Positions 1 through 10,237 of a stretch of 64,000 nucleotides of DNA are shown here, piece after piece (within the stretch, counting starts at the first letter, position 1; each line of letters starts with the position of its first letter). This DNA is from an uncultured Lachnospira sp. (lineage in GTDB: Bacteria; Bacillota; Clostridia; Lachnospirales; Lachnospiraceae), in the NCBI GenBank assembly GCA_910587485.1, contig CAJUKN010000016.1, positions 11,050 through 75,049 on the forward strand, written 5' to 3'. The notes below the pieces were generated by a model that worked only from the letters and a program-made list of their open reading frames with translations, was not told where the DNA came from and made no database searches. The translations under genes and the position numbers were made by a program.

Positions 1-2955
1 GAAGCTGATAAGGCAGGAGCAGAGACAAAGGTATTTGAGTTCTTACTTCCATTGGCAACACCACAAGTTGGGTCTGCTACAAGTGTAGGAAATGGTACTA
101 TTGAGTTGGAATGGACAGCCGTTCCAGAAGCTACAGAGTATGAAGTTTCTTACAGCAGTGATGGCGGAAATAATTTTAGTGATGCAAAGACAACAACAGA
201 TACAAAATATCAAGTAACAGGTCTTACAATTGGTCAAACATATACATTTAAAGTTGTTGCTAAGAGAGGTAGTGAGGTTTCACAGGCTGGCACAATTATT
301 GGTACAGCTACACAAGATGCACAATCTAAGTGGGCAAATGCTACTTATGGTAATGGTGCAAGTGCTTCAAAGGATAAGATAACAGGAAGTGCAAATGATG
401 GTTCTGTTACAATTGAAAGTCATAGTGGTAAGATTGTACCGGGTTCTACAGATGGACTTTCATTCCATTATACAGCTGTTCCAAAAGGCACAAACTTTAC
501 ATTAAAGGCAAAGGTTACAGTAGATACATGGATTCTTTCTAATGGACAGGAAGGCTTTGGTATGATGGCTACAGACTGGGTTGGCGCACATGATGGTCTT
601 TGCTGGACAAACTCATATATGTTAGGCGCTTCTAAGAGTGAGTATTTTGTTGATATGGAAACAAAAGAAGTGACAACAAACACAGATTCTACAGTGTCAG
701 CTAAGATTACGCAAAAACTTGGAATGTTAGCTCAGGAGAAGAAAGGTGTTACACTTGACAATCTTTCAAAGTTGGAAGCAAATGATACAGCTACAGTACA
801 AAATGACTTTAAGGTATCATCTGTTCCTATGGATTTTGCAGAAGGACATCTTTATTCTACAGTCGATGAAAATGGTAAAGTAGTAGCATGTACAATGAAT
901 ACAATTGGAAATGCAGCATCAGAGGTAGCAGGTACAGTAAGTAATCCTATAACAGAGATGTATCTTACAATTCAAAAGAACAATACAGGTTACTTCCTTA
1001 CATATACAGATATGAATGGCAACGAGTATACAAAGAAATACTATGAGCCAGATGCACTTGAAAAAGTTGATACAGATTTTGTCTATGTTGGTTTTTATGC
1101 ATCAAGAAATGCAACAGCAACATTTTCAGATATTGAGTTTAAGACTATCCTAGCTTCTGATGATGCAGAAGCAGAGGGTCGTCCAGTTGAATATATTTCA
1201 GTAAATACAACTGTACAGTCACCTACATCAACAGGTGTAAGCGAGTACAATTTGAATTTCACAGCAAACTGTGATGGTGTAGTATCTGCTGTTAATGCAG
1301 CAGGACAAACACTTGCAGAAGGTGTTGAAGTAAAAGCTAACAAATCAGTATTTGTTGCTAAGGTTGAACTTGCTAGTGGTAATAATGTATTTAATTTAGT
1401 ATTTAAGCCAAATGATGGTTATCATCCTGATAATGACCCATATAAGATGATGGAATCTTATGATGAAGTTACTATTGAACATACAGTAACTTATAAGACA
1501 TATGGTAATCCGGGTCAAGCTATCTATGTAGCTCCAGAAGCAAATGGTTCAGGTACCAAAGAAGACCCAATGAGCATTTATAATGCTGTTAAATTTGTTC
1601 AGCCAGGACAGCAGATTATTATAAAAGAAGGTACATACCTTCTTGACAGCACAGTAAAGGTAGCAAGAGGTGTTGATGGTACAGCTGAAAATCCAATTGT
1701 GATGATGGCTGACCCACAAGCTTCAAGCAGACCAGTATTTGATTTTCAAGGATTATGTGCTGGTATGATATTTGCAGGTAATCATTGGTATATCAAGGGA
1801 TTTGATGTTATCCATTCACAGGATGCACAAAAAGGTGTTCAAGTTTCAGGTAACAATAATACACTTGACCAAGTAAATGCGTACTATAATGGCAGTACAG
1901 GTATTCAGATTAGCCGATATCTTACAACAGATGAATTTGAATTATGGCCAGAAAACAACTTGATATTAAATTGTACTTCATATAATAATGCCGATGCAGG
2001 TTGTGAAGATGCTGATGGCTTTGCAGCGAAACTTACAGTAGGTAATGGCAATGTATTTGATGGTTGTATGGCATATTACAATGCAGATGATGGTTGGGAC
2101 CTTTTTGCTAAGGTTCAAACAGGTTCAATTGGTGCCGTTACAGTTAAGAATTGTGTAGCATTTAAGAATGGTTATGTTAAAGTTAATTCAGATAAATCAA
2201 CAGATAGACATGTAGATTCTGTATATGACCTTGATATGTCTGGTCGAGTTATCGATGCTGGTAATGGTAATGGTTTCAAGTTAGGCGGAGATAGCATGAG
2301 CGGTTATCATGTACTTGAAAATTCAGTAGTTTATGATAACAAAGCAAAAGGTATTGATTCAAACTCATGTCCAGATATTCAAGTAAAGGGTTGTGTAACT
2401 TATAATAATGGCAATCCAAACGTAGCATTCTATACAAATAATGCTGCAAATACAGACTTTGCTATGAAGTATACAGTTTCTTACAGACAAGGTACAGATG
2501 TTGCAGAGAATGTTAAGCCAAGAGGTACACAGGATGTAACAAAGTATGATAATGATACCAATTACTTATGGAAGTGGATATCAAGTGTTCCATCTACAAA
2601 AGCAAATGATGTAGTTGTTAAGGGAGCATATGATAGTTCAGACGAGAAACTTGCTGTTAATACATGGTTTGAATCTCTTGATACAACACAAGAAATTACA
2701 AGAAATGCAGACGGAACATTGAATTTTGGACCATTGTTTAAGTTTACAGATAAGGCTCCAGCAGAGCTTAGAGCAAATGGTTTTGATGGTTCAAAAGCAA
2801 CAAAGTCAGCAACGATTTCTGTTTATCAATCAGTTCCAGCTCCAGCAACAGGCGACTCATCAAATATGTGGGTATATGCAATTATCTTGATTGTAGCAGC
2901 TGTTGGCGTAGCAGCTTGTGTAATTGTTACAATAAGAAAGAAAAAGAATCAATAA
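1..2955 (+). CDS. Cell-surface pectate lyase, PL9 family, membrane-anchored (5' end outside window)
   Basis: Partial gene: the frame is open from base 1 (E-A-D-K-A-G...), so the TTG at 52 is internal and the true start lies upstream. In order the protein shows a fibronectin type III domain (about residues 17-105 from base 1), a lectin-like beta-sandwich (about 112-370), then a PL9 parallel beta-helix (about 505-840) with the family signature DGFAAKL near base 2014, whose lysine is the expected catalytic base, and DDGWDLFAK. The C-terminus has ATGDSS, one hydrophobic membrane span and a KKK tail, which suggests attachment to the cell envelope; no canonical LPxTG is present. Family knowledge: PL9 enzymes cleave polygalacturonate by calcium-assisted beta-elimination. 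The next gene is a paralogue with a dockerin instead of an anchor. Family call firm; exact substrate inferred. Confidence 0.88.
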   Translation, partial: EADKAGAETKVFEFLLPLATPQVGSATSVGNGTIELEWTAVPEATEYEVSYSSDGGNNFSDAKTTTDTKYQVTGLTIGQTYTFKVVAKRGSEVSQAGTIIGTATQDAQSKWANATYGNGASASKDKITGSANDGSVTIESHSGKIVPGSTDGLSFHYTAVPKGTNFTLKAKVTVDTWILSNGQEGFGMMATDWVGAHDGLCWTNSYMLGASKSEYFVDMETKEVTTNTDSTVSAKITQKLGMLAQEKKGVTLDNLSKLEANDTATVQNDFKVSSVPMDFAEGHLYSTVDENGKVVACTMNTIGNAASEVAGTVSNPITEMYLTIQKNNTGYFLTYTDMNGNEYTKKYYEPDALEKVDTDFVYVGFYASRNATATFSDIEFKTILASDDAEAEGRPVEYISVNTTVQSPTSTGVSEYNLNFTANCDGVVSAVNAAGQTLAEGVEVKANKSVFVAKVELASGNNVFNLVFKPNDGYHPDNDPYKMMESYDEVTIEHTVTYKTYGNPGQAIYVAPEANGSGTKEDPMSIYNAVKFVQPGQQIIIKEGTYLLDSTVKVARGVDGTAENPIVMMADPQASSRPVFDFQGLCAGMIFAGNHWYIKGFDVIHSQDAQKGVQVSGNNNTLDQVNAYYNGSTGIQISRYLTTDEFELWPENNLILNCTSYNNADAGCEDADGFAAKLTVGNGNVFDGCMAYYNADDGWDLFAKVQTGSIGAVTVKNCVAFKNGYVKVNSDKSTDRHVDSVYDLDMSGRVIDAGNGNGFKLGGDSMSGYHVLENSVVYDNKAKGIDSNSCPDIQVKGCVTYNNGNPNVAFYTNNAANTDFAMKYTVSYRQGTDVAENVKPRGTQDVTKYDNDTNYLWKWISSVPSTKANDVVVKGAYDSSDEKLAVNTWFESLDTTQEITRNADGTLNFGPLFKFTDKAPAELRANGFDGSKATKSATISVYQSVPAPATGDSSNMWVYAIILIVAAVGVAACVIVTIRKKKNQ

Positions 2956-2987
2956 TAAATAACATATAATCGTTATTTATATATGGT

Positions 2988-3016
2988 GGCATAGTCGTAA
3001 GACTATGCCATTTTTT
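2988..3016 (+). terminator. Rho-independent terminator of the first pectate lyase
   Basis: A perfect 9-bp stem (GGCATAGTC / GACTATGCC) with a GTAA tetraloop, followed by a T6 run, 33 bases after the stop codon. The 285-bp gap to the next lyase otherwise contains only AT-rich DNA and a TTGACA near 3134 without a clear -10 partner. Confidence 0.9.
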
Positions 3017-3241
3017 GGTTTATACAAAAGATATTTAATGTATCCAATCTTAAATTTGCTGAATTTTAGCACACAAAAGTGATATATGGATTAATAAAAT
3101 TGTTGTAGAATAATTTTTTGATGAATACGAATATTGACAATTATAAGTATAATTATGTAAAATTAAAGATGTAAAGTTTGTAAAACTTAAAATAGTTTAA
3201 GTGACAAACAAAATTTAATAGTATTATTTGAAGGAGGTATT

Positions 3242-6200
3242 ATGATTAAAAAGAGAAGATTTTTGGCACTGGCTTCTGCTGTGATTTTGGCTGTATCTGG
3301 AATCCCAACAAATTTTATTTCAGTTAAAGCTGCACAGCCAGAAACGCAGTTGACACAAAATTCCGAAAGCAAAAGTGCATCCAATGCACAAGTTTGGGAT
3401 GCCACAGCATTACTTGCAGCAGTTGAAAAAGAAGATAATGGACTGATGCTTGCAGGAGGTTGGGGAGAATTAAAAGAGGATGCCAATGCGACGGATAAGA
3501 TTGGTGTATCAACGTATACGCAAGCTACTGGAAATCCATCAGCAGTAGAAGGAAAGGTTCCAACAGGTGGTGCTTATATGAAATATACGGCTGCTGCCGA
3601 TGGAAAATTGACTATTGCAATGAAGACAAATAAGGGAAAGAGAAGTTATATTGTCGATTCAAAAGATAATCAATTAGAAAAGATTGAAGCAGGTACATCG
3701 GCAAGTTCTTATGACAAGGTTACAGTTGATGTAGTAAAGGGTGAAACGTATTATGTATATACAGCAGGTTCTAAGATATGTCTGTTTGAAGTGAGCTTTT
3801 TACAAAATGCGGGTCTTTCATGGGTTGGTAATGACTTGTTAAATGCTATGGACAAAGAAGAAAATGGATTGACAATTGTAGGTTCTGACTGGTTATTAAA
3901 ACAAGAGGGAGCTCCAGTAGAGAATTTAGGAGGACTAACAGACTATATTCAATCCAATACATCTCCTGTTGTACAAGCGGGAGCTGTTCCAACAGGTGGT
4001 GCCTATATGCAGTATACGGCTGCTGAAGAAGGAAAACTTGCAATTTATATGAAGACAAACAAAAATAAGACAAGTTATATTGTTGATTCTAAGGGAACAA
4101 CGATAAAAGAAATTACAGCAGGCGCAGTAAGTTCTTATGATATTGTCACGATTGATGTGGTTGCTAATGAAACGTATTATGTGTATACAGTAGGTTCTAA
4201 GATTTGTCTCTTTAAGGTTGAATTTTCAAAACCTCAAAAAGCAACGGATTGGGATTTAGTTGCAGCACCAGTTATTAATGAAGTTAAAGTTGATGAAGAA
4301 GGAAATTTTGAGGTGGATTTAACCTCTGTAATTGACGCATATAATGGGGCTGAAAATGTTCAAGTAACGATGTTTTATAATGGATTTGAGGTGACAACAC
4401 AAAATCTGAAGGTTCAAGTAGATAAAGTCAAGTTTACACCAATGTGGAGTGGCAATTACTCATTTAAAGCTGTAGCACAAAGAACTGGAGAGGCTGACAA
4501 GGCAAGCGAGACTGTTCCATATAACAACTATGTTCTTGCTGTTAAAAAACCAGTTATTGAGCTTGCTCAAAACCGAGGCAATGGTGTTGTATATCTTGAC
4601 TGGGTAAATATTACAGACGCTAATTCATTTTCTGTTTCATATAAGGCACATGATGCACAAGAATACACTATAGCAGAGGCAGCAAATACAACAGGAAATG
4701 CTACAATTAGCGGACTTACAGCAGGGACAGCATATGATTTTAAGATTGTTGCTAAAAGAGATTCAGATGGATTTGAGTCTGCTTATGTTAAAGAAAACTT
4801 TACTGTTACACAGGAGGCTTCTCAAGATTGGTTTTTTGCAACAGTAGGTTCTGCACAGCAGACGGTTGCATCTGTAAAAGATGAACAGGGAACAGAAATA
4901 CAAAAGGTAAATCTTTCTTCTAAGGATGCAACAGAAGTAAAAGTAGGAATGGAAGCTGCAAAATCCATTGTAAATACAAAAGGAACTGTTACATTTGCAG
5001 CGACAGATAATGGGAAAATTTCTGATGGTGAGGAAGGTTTCCAATATTACTATACAATGATAAATCCTAATACAGATAATTTTGAGATGACAGCAACATT
5101 TAAAATTACAGATACATCACTCACTCCAGATAATCAATCAGGCTTTGGTATTATTGCATCGGATATGTTGGGTTATAATTTCTGGGGTACACCAGATTAT
5201 GTACATAAGCTGTTTAATAATGTATCAACACAAATGTATAGCAGCAAAGGTAAATTTGTTGGTTTAAGAGCAATTACAGGATATGAATCAATTGATACAA
5301 CAAGTTTTGATGGTGTAGAACGAAAGACAGAACAGCAAAAATTTAGCAACACTAATGCAGATTTTACAGAAGGACAAGTTTATACATTTACATTAAAGAA
5401 AACTGATGATGCATGGATTTCTATTTGTAATGGAGAAGAAAAACGATATGAAAATCTTGCAGCACTCAGTGTTCAGGAAGATGGTTCTATTTGTATAGGT
5501 GTCTTTTCTGCAAGAAAAGTTGGCGTTGAAGTTTCTGATATTACATTTACAATGTCAGAAAGTAAAGGTGTTGGAGAAGCTGCTGTTAAAGAGAAAGTAA
5601 AACCAAATGTGATGGTTGCTTCTTCTAATACAGCAAATTCAAGCAATTATACATATATTTGCACACCAAATGTAGATGGTGCATTAAAAGTATATGCACC
5701 AGACGGAACACTTGCAGAGACAAAGGAAATGAAAGCCGATGAAGTGGCAAGAGTGAATGTTTTAGTTAAGCAAGGTACAAATACAATTAAATCAGAATTT
5801 ATACCAGATACAAAACAAGACTTAGCTAATTATGATACAATTATAAATAATTCAACAGTAGATTATAAAGTAGTTGGCAATATAGCAAGCATACTTTATG
5901 TTTCTCCAGACGGAAAAGCGGATGCGGCAGGTACAAGAGAGGCACCTATGGATATCTACACGGTTGTTAAATATGCACAGCCAGGTCAATATATTATGAT
6001 GTTAAATGGTACATATAAGGGCGGCGATATCAAGATTGAACGAAGTGTATCAGGTACAGAAAACAAGCATATTAAGCTGGTAGCAGAGGAAGTAAACAAG
6101 GTTATTCTTGAGGGCTGTGGACTGAATATAACAGGAAGTTATTGGGATATTTATGGCATCTATGTAAAGAAACCTTCATCTGTTGGTATTCAAATATGTG

Positions 6201-7297
6201 GTAATTATAATACAATTGATATGTGTACAGTAGAAGGTTCAGCCAATACAGGTGTTCAGATAAGCCGTGGCGGAAGTGCGAACAATATAGCAGGTATTCA
6301 AGGATTATTATGGCCTTCATACAATCTTATAAAGAATTGTGAATCTTTTGATAACTGTGATTCAGGACGTAATGATGCAGATGGATTTGCCGCAAAATTG
6401 ACATGTGGTGAAGGCAATGTTTTTTATGGTTGTATTGCACATAATAATATTGATGATGGTTGGGATTTATTTGCAAAGACTATATCAGGTGAAATTGGTT
6501 CTGTAACGATTGAAAACTGTGTAGCATACAATAATGGATGGCTTACATATGAAGGAAAAGACGACCCAAAACTTTGCGGTGAGGGTAATGGCTTTAAGCT
6601 TGGTGGTTCTTATATGAAGGGCGGTCATGTTCTTAAAAATTCTATCTCTTATGGAAATCTTGCAAAAGGTATTACAAGCAATAGCTGTCCTGACTGCGAA
6701 ATTTATAACTGTATCTCTTATGGTAATGCAGTTGATGAAGAAGCAGTATATAATGTTGGATTAAATACAAAAGACAGCAATCTTAAGGAATGGATTGTTG
6801 ATGGTTTAATTTCTGTGACAACGACAGCAAATACAACAACTCCAGATTTGATACCATTTTCATTGAGTACAGAGACAAACTTTATATATAATGGTCAAAT
6901 TTCAAGAAACAGCGCAGGCGTTGTTGTAACAGATGATTGGTTTAAGAGTGTTGATATCACAAAAGTACCAACTAGAAATGAAAACGGAACCATCAATATG
7001 AGTGGATTGTTAGAATTGACTGATAAAGCGCCATCCAATACGGGTGCAAGACTTGATACAACAAGTGATAAAGCAATTAGTACAAAACCTGTAATGGAAG
7101 AAGTTTCATTTGAATTGGGCGATGTAAATTGTGATGGTGAAATTGATGTAAGAGATGGTGTTTTTATTAAAAGGTATCTTGCGAAATTTGAGGGAATTAC
7201 CATAAATCAAACAACAAGTGATATGAATCAAGATGGAGTAATCGATGTTTTAGATGCTGTTTTGATTATGAAAAAAATTGCTGGTATGGCAATATAA
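3242..7297 (+). CDS. Secreted PL9 pectate lyase with tandem N-terminal modules and type I dockerin
   Basis: 1351 aa, start ATG behind AAGGAGG. Residues 1-30 are a signal peptide (KKRR, hydrophobic core, VKA cleavage). Two tandem copies of a roughly 135-residue module follow (about 48-185 and 190-330; both share VPTGGAYM, SYIVDSK and ETYYVYT), probably carbohydrate-binding. Next come a bacterial Ig-like stretch, a fibronectin III domain (about 435-525), a lectin-like beta-sandwich (about 530-790) and a PL9 beta-helix (about 880-1230) with DGFAAKL at about residue 1050. The C-terminus (about 1290-1345) holds two EF-hand-like repeats (GDVNCDGEID and DMNQDGVID), a type I dockerin. It should cut pectate outside the cell and dock to a cohesin scaffold. 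It is paralogous to the preceding gene from the FN3 domain onward. Binding role of the tandem modules is inferred. Confidence 0.93.
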   Translation: MIKKRRFLALASAVILAVSGIPTNFISVKAAQPETQLTQNSESKSASNAQVWDATALLAAVEKEDNGLMLAGGWGELKEDANATDKIGVSTYTQATGNPSAVEGKVPTGGAYMKYTAAADGKLTIAMKTNKGKRSYIVDSKDNQLEKIEAGTSASSYDKVTVDVVKGETYYVYTAGSKICLFEVSFLQNAGLSWVGNDLLNAMDKEENGLTIVGSDWLLKQEGAPVENLGGLTDYIQSNTSPVVQAGAVPTGGAYMQYTAAEEGKLAIYMKTNKNKTSYIVDSKGTTIKEITAGAVSSYDIVTIDVVANETYYVYTVGSKICLFKVEFSKPQKATDWDLVAAPVINEVKVDEEGNFEVDLTSVIDAYNGAENVQVTMFYNGFEVTTQNLKVQVDKVKFTPMWSGNYSFKAVAQRTGEADKASETVPYNNYVLAVKKPVIELAQNRGNGVVYLDWVNITDANSFSVSYKAHDAQEYTIAEAANTTGNATISGLTAGTAYDFKIVAKRDSDGFESAYVKENFTVTQEASQDWFFATVGSAQQTVASVKDEQGTEIQKVNLSSKDATEVKVGMEAAKSIVNTKGTVTFAATDNGKISDGEEGFQYYYTMINPNTDNFEMTATFKITDTSLTPDNQSGFGIIASDMLGYNFWGTPDYVHKLFNNVSTQMYSSKGKFVGLRAITGYESIDTTSFDGVERKTEQQKFSNTNADFTEGQVYTFTLKKTDDAWISICNGEEKRYENLAALSVQEDGSICIGVFSARKVGVEVSDITFTMSESKGVGEAAVKEKVKPNVMVASSNTANSSNYTYICTPNVDGALKVYAPDGTLAETKEMKADEVARVNVLVKQGTNTIKSEFIPDTKQDLANYDTIINNSTVDYKVVGNIASILYVSPDGKADAAGTREAPMDIYTVVKYAQPGQYIMMLNGTYKGGDIKIERSVSGTENKHIKLVAEEVNKVILEGCGLNITGSYWDIYGIYVKKPSSVGIQICGNYNTIDMCTVEGSANTGVQISRGGSANNIAGIQGLLWPSYNLIKNCESFDNCDSGRNDADGFAAKLTCGEGNVFYGCIAHNNIDDGWDLFAKTISGEIGSVTIENCVAYNNGWLTYEGKDDPKLCGEGNGFKLGGSYMKGGHVLKNSISYGNLAKGITSNSCPDCEIYNCISYGNAVDEEAVYNVGLNTKDSNLKEWIVDGLISVTTTANTTTPDLIPFSLSTETNFIYNGQISRNSAGVVVTDDWFKSVDITKVPTRNENGTINMSGLLELTDKAPSNTGARLDTTSDKAISTKPVMEEVSFELGDVNCDGEIDVRDGVFIKRYLAKFEGITINQTTSDMNQDGVIDVLDAVLIMKKIAGMAI

Positions 7298-7343
7298 TTA
7301 ATGAATGATTATGTTTAAAAACAAAATAATTTTCAAATGATAA

Positions 7344-7379
7344 AATAACCCATGTTTGTATATACAAATGTGGGTTATT
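7344..7379. terminator. Long inverted repeat, probable terminator of the dockerin lyase
   Basis: An 18-base arm starting AATAACCCA is mirrored by an arm ending TGGGTTATT with only one mismatched pair region, about 50 bases after the lyase stop. A T-rich tail is weak, so it may act as a stabilising hairpin rather than a classical terminator. A second small hairpin (AAGACTG / CAGTCTT) lies at 7438-7456. Confidence 0.6.
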
Positions 7380-7514
7380 ATGTAATAATTATGTAGTATT
7401 GCATGTTTCAAAATAGGAGAAAAGATTGCTGTGCATAAAAGACTGTTATGCAGTCTTGCCAAAACTTGAGCCATTAGAGGTTTCTAAAAATTAGTCGTGA
7501 CATGGAGGGAAAAT

Positions 7515-7742
7515 ATGATAAATCCATCATCAATTATGAAGTTAATGAGTATGAAAAATAAGTTTGAAGCAAATCATCCAAAATTTGCAGCATTTACTCA
7601 AAATGTTTTAAGTCAAGGCGTTCCAGAAGGAACGATAATAGAAATTAAACTGACACGACCGGGACAAGAGCCAATTATGACAAATATGAAAGTAAAAGAG
7701 AGTGATTTAGAATTATTACAAGGATTAAAGGACTTGACATAA
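7515..7742 (+). CDS. Small conserved-looking protein of unknown function
   Basis: 75 aa. The ATG at 7515 is chosen because GGAGGG sits 7 bases upstream; an in-frame GTG at 7497 has no ribosome binding site. The protein is amphipathic with no membrane segment and no recognisable motif (begins MINPSSIMKL, ends LQGLKDLT). Its composition and codon use match neighbouring real genes, and the AHPKF/FAAFTQ-like N-terminal helix followed by a short beta-rich part resembles small regulatory or adaptor proteins. It stands alone between the pectate lyase terminator and a 205-bp AT-rich gap. I do not recognise a family. Confidence 0.75.
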   Translation: MINPSSIMKLMSMKNKFEANHPKFAAFTQNVLSQGVPEGTIIEIKLTRPGQEPIMTNMKVKESDLELLQGLKDLT

Positions 7743-7947
7743 ATTTTTAACAGAATAGTTTATATTAAAAATAAAACATCTTATGTTAGAAATAATATAT
7801 CATGTGCATTCTTAATTGTAATTTTATTATATTAGTGGTAATATTTATATGTAAGGTAAAAGGGTATGTTGATGTTTTATAAAATACATACTTTGTGTAG
7901 TTTTTATTAATGCAATGGTATATTAATGAACATAGGAGGATTTATTT

Positions 7948-8421
7948 TTGTATATATGTTACTATGAAGGAAAAGACGAATTATGGGGTAGAACGCTTGC
8001 TAAGAGAGTAAAAGAATTATTGGGTGCTTATGGTTTGGAAAAGACATATGATGCGGATGACAATGTAATAAAAGATATGGGAGATGATGAGTTAAGACAA
8101 ATATTACGAAAGCAAAAAAATGTGATTATCGTTGTTTCAAAAAAATTATTTCAAGATATTGTAGCACTTACTGAATTAAGCATTATAGAACAATTATGGA
8201 AAAAAAGAGAGGTTCATGTATTTATAATAGAAGATAAAAAACAAAGTATGGAATTTCCAAATTGGGCGCAATGGATGAAAGAAACGACATTATTTAAAGT
8301 TGGCAATGATACAGATGTTGTGGCAGCCGTTACGCTAATGTTGGAAAAATATTGGAATGATAAGATAGTAAACAGTATGGCACAGCTAAAATGTACAGAG
8401 ATGATTAATAAACCGTTATAG
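7948..8421 (+). CDS. TIR-like domain protein
   Basis: 157 aa with a TTG start, supported by AGGAGG 8 bases upstream; no better in-frame ATG precedes the conserved beta strand. The fold pattern fits a stand-alone TIR domain: an initial strand YICYYEGKD followed by a helix (LAKRVKELL), a central strand NVIIVVSKKLF with the conserved Ser, then an acidic helix ALTELSIIEQ and strand VHVFIIED. TIR domains in bacteria are NAD-consuming or scaffold modules in immunity and signalling. No partner effector or sensor gene is adjacent; the next gene is an ABC-F ATPase after a 76-bp gap. The CDS is solid; the TIR assignment rests on pattern only and could be another Rossmann-like fold. Confidence 0.72.
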   Translation: MYICYYEGKDELWGRTLAKRVKELLGAYGLEKTYDADDNVIKDMGDDELRQILRKQKNVIIVVSKKLFQDIVALTELSIIEQLWKKREVHVFIIEDKKQSMEFPNWAQWMKETTLFKVGNDTDVVAAVTLMLEKYWNDKIVNSMAQLKCTEMINKPL

Positions 8422-8497
8422 GCTTTACATTATTACATAATTTGTAGTATAATATTTCAAGCATTGTGTGCAAAGATATGTTTGGAGGTTTTTATTC

Positions 8498-10138
8498 ATG
8501 ATTAGTGCAAATAATGTCACTCTGCGTATTGGAAAAAAAGCATTGTTTGAGGACGTTAATATTAAATTTACAGAGGGAAACTGTTATGGACTCATTGGTG
8601 CTAATGGTGCAGGAAAATCAACATTTTTAAAGATATTGACAGGTCAAATTGAACCAAGTAAGGGAGATGTTTCTATTACACCGGGTCAAAGACTATCTTT
8701 TTTAGAGCAAGACCATTTTAAATATGATGATTGTGTTGTTTTAGATACAGTAATTCGAGGCAATGAACGTTTATATCAGATAATGAAAGAAAAAGAAGCT
8801 ATCTATGCCAAAGAAGATTTTACAGAGGAAGATGGTAATAAAGCTAGTGAATTAGAAGCTGAATTTGCTGATATGAATGGCTGGGAAGCAGAGTCTGATG
8901 CAGCGCAGCTTCTCAATGGACTAGGTGTGACAACCGATTTACATGATAAATTGATGTCGGAACTAAATGGTAGTGAAAAGGTAAAAGTTCTGCTTGCAAA
9001 GGCATTGTTTGGTAATCCAGATATTTTGCTTCTTGACGAGCCAACCAACCACCTTGACCTTGATGCGATTGCATGGCTTGAAGAATTTTTAATTAATTTT
9101 GAAAATACCGTTATAGTTGTCTCACATGACCGCTATTTTTTAAATAAAGTCTGTACGCAGATTGCAGATATTGATTATGCTAAGATTCAGTTATATGCAG
9201 GAAATTATGATTTTTGGTATGAGTCAAGTCAGCTTTTAATAAAGCAGATGAAAGAAGCAAACAAGAAAAAAGAAGAAAAGATTAAGGAATTGCAGGAGTT
9301 TATTCAGAGATTCTCTGCAAATGCTTCTAAATCAAAACAAGCTACATCACGTAAACGTGCATTGGAAAAGATTGAGTTAGATGAGATTAAGCCTTCTAGC
9401 AGAAAATATCCATATATTGATTTTAGACCACAGCGAGAGATTGGCAATGAAGTTCTTTCTGTTACAGGTATTTCTAAAACGATTGATGGCGTAAAAGTTT
9501 TGGACAACATTTCATTTATTGTCAACCATGATGATAAGATTGCCTTTGTAGGTTCCAATGAATTTGCGACAACAACATTGTTTAAAATTCTTGCAGGTGA
9601 GATGGAACCAGACGAGGGCGAGTATAAATGGGGTATAACAACATCAATGGCATATTTTCCAAAAGATAGTGCTGCTGAGTTTAATAGAGAAGATACGATT
9701 GTTGAATGGTTGACACAATATTCACCAGACCCAGACCCAACGTATGTCAGAGGATTTTTGGGAAGAATGTTGTTTGCAGGAGAAGACGGTGTTAAGAAGG
9801 TTAAGGTATTGTCAGGAGGAGAGAAGGTTCGATGTCTGATTTCTAAGATGATGATAATGGGGGCAAATGTACTTATATTTGATGACCCTACGAATCATTT
9901 GGATATGGAGTCCATCACCGCTTTAAATAATGGTTTAATTAAATTTTCAGGTGTTTCACTGTTTACATCACATGACCATCAGTTTATACAGACAACAGCA
10001 AATCGAATTATGGAGATTGTACCAAGCGGTCAGCTTATTGACAAGATTACAACATATGATGAGTATCTTGAAAGTGATGATATGGCAAGAAAACGTCAAG
10101 GTTTTGCACAAAATAACAGTGATGAAGATGAAGATTAA
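8498..10138 (+). CDS. ABC-F family ATPase, YbiT/YkpA type
   Basis: 546 aa, ATG at 8498 behind GGAGG. Two ABC domains without membrane spans, joined by a charged linker (KKKEEKIKELQEFIQRF, about residues 255-300), as in ribosome-associated ABC-F proteins. NBD1 has a normal Walker A (GANGAGKST) and Walker B with DEPTNHLD, but its signature motif is LNGSE rather than LSGGE. NBD2 has LSGGEKVR and DDPTNHLD, yet its Walker A reads GSNEFATTT at about residue 352, so the P-loop lysine is missing. The family acts on the translating ribosome; asymmetry of the two sites is plausible for this subgroup. It is a single gene closed by a terminator at 10238. Confidence 0.92.
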   Translation: MISANNVTLRIGKKALFEDVNIKFTEGNCYGLIGANGAGKSTFLKILTGQIEPSKGDVSITPGQRLSFLEQDHFKYDDCVVLDTVIRGNERLYQIMKEKEAIYAKEDFTEEDGNKASELEAEFADMNGWEAESDAAQLLNGLGVTTDLHDKLMSELNGSEKVKVLLAKALFGNPDILLLDEPTNHLDLDAIAWLEEFLINFENTVIVVSHDRYFLNKVCTQIADIDYAKIQLYAGNYDFWYESSQLLIKQMKEANKKKEEKIKELQEFIQRFSANASKSKQATSRKRALEKIELDEIKPSSRKYPYIDFRPQREIGNEVLSVTGISKTIDGVKVLDNISFIVNHDDKIAFVGSNEFATTTLFKILAGEMEPDEGEYKWGITTSMAYFPKDSAAEFNREDTIVEWLTQYSPDPDPTYVRGFLGRMLFAGEDGVKKVKVLSGGEKVRCLISKMMIMGANVLIFDDPTNHLDMESITALNNGLIKFSGVSLFTSHDHQFIQTTANRIMEIVPSGQLIDKITTYDEYLESDDMARKRQGFAQNNSDEDED

Positions 10139-10237
10139 TATAAAAGTATAAAATATATTTTTAAGATATAATCATATAAAATATATGAATATAAAATATA
10201 TAAATATCAAATATAGTTATGCTTTTATATAGGGTGA

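Noticed and set aside
52..2955. A gene starting at the TTG at base 52
   Set aside because: The frame is open from base 1 without a stop and no RBS precedes 52; the gene begins upstream of the window.
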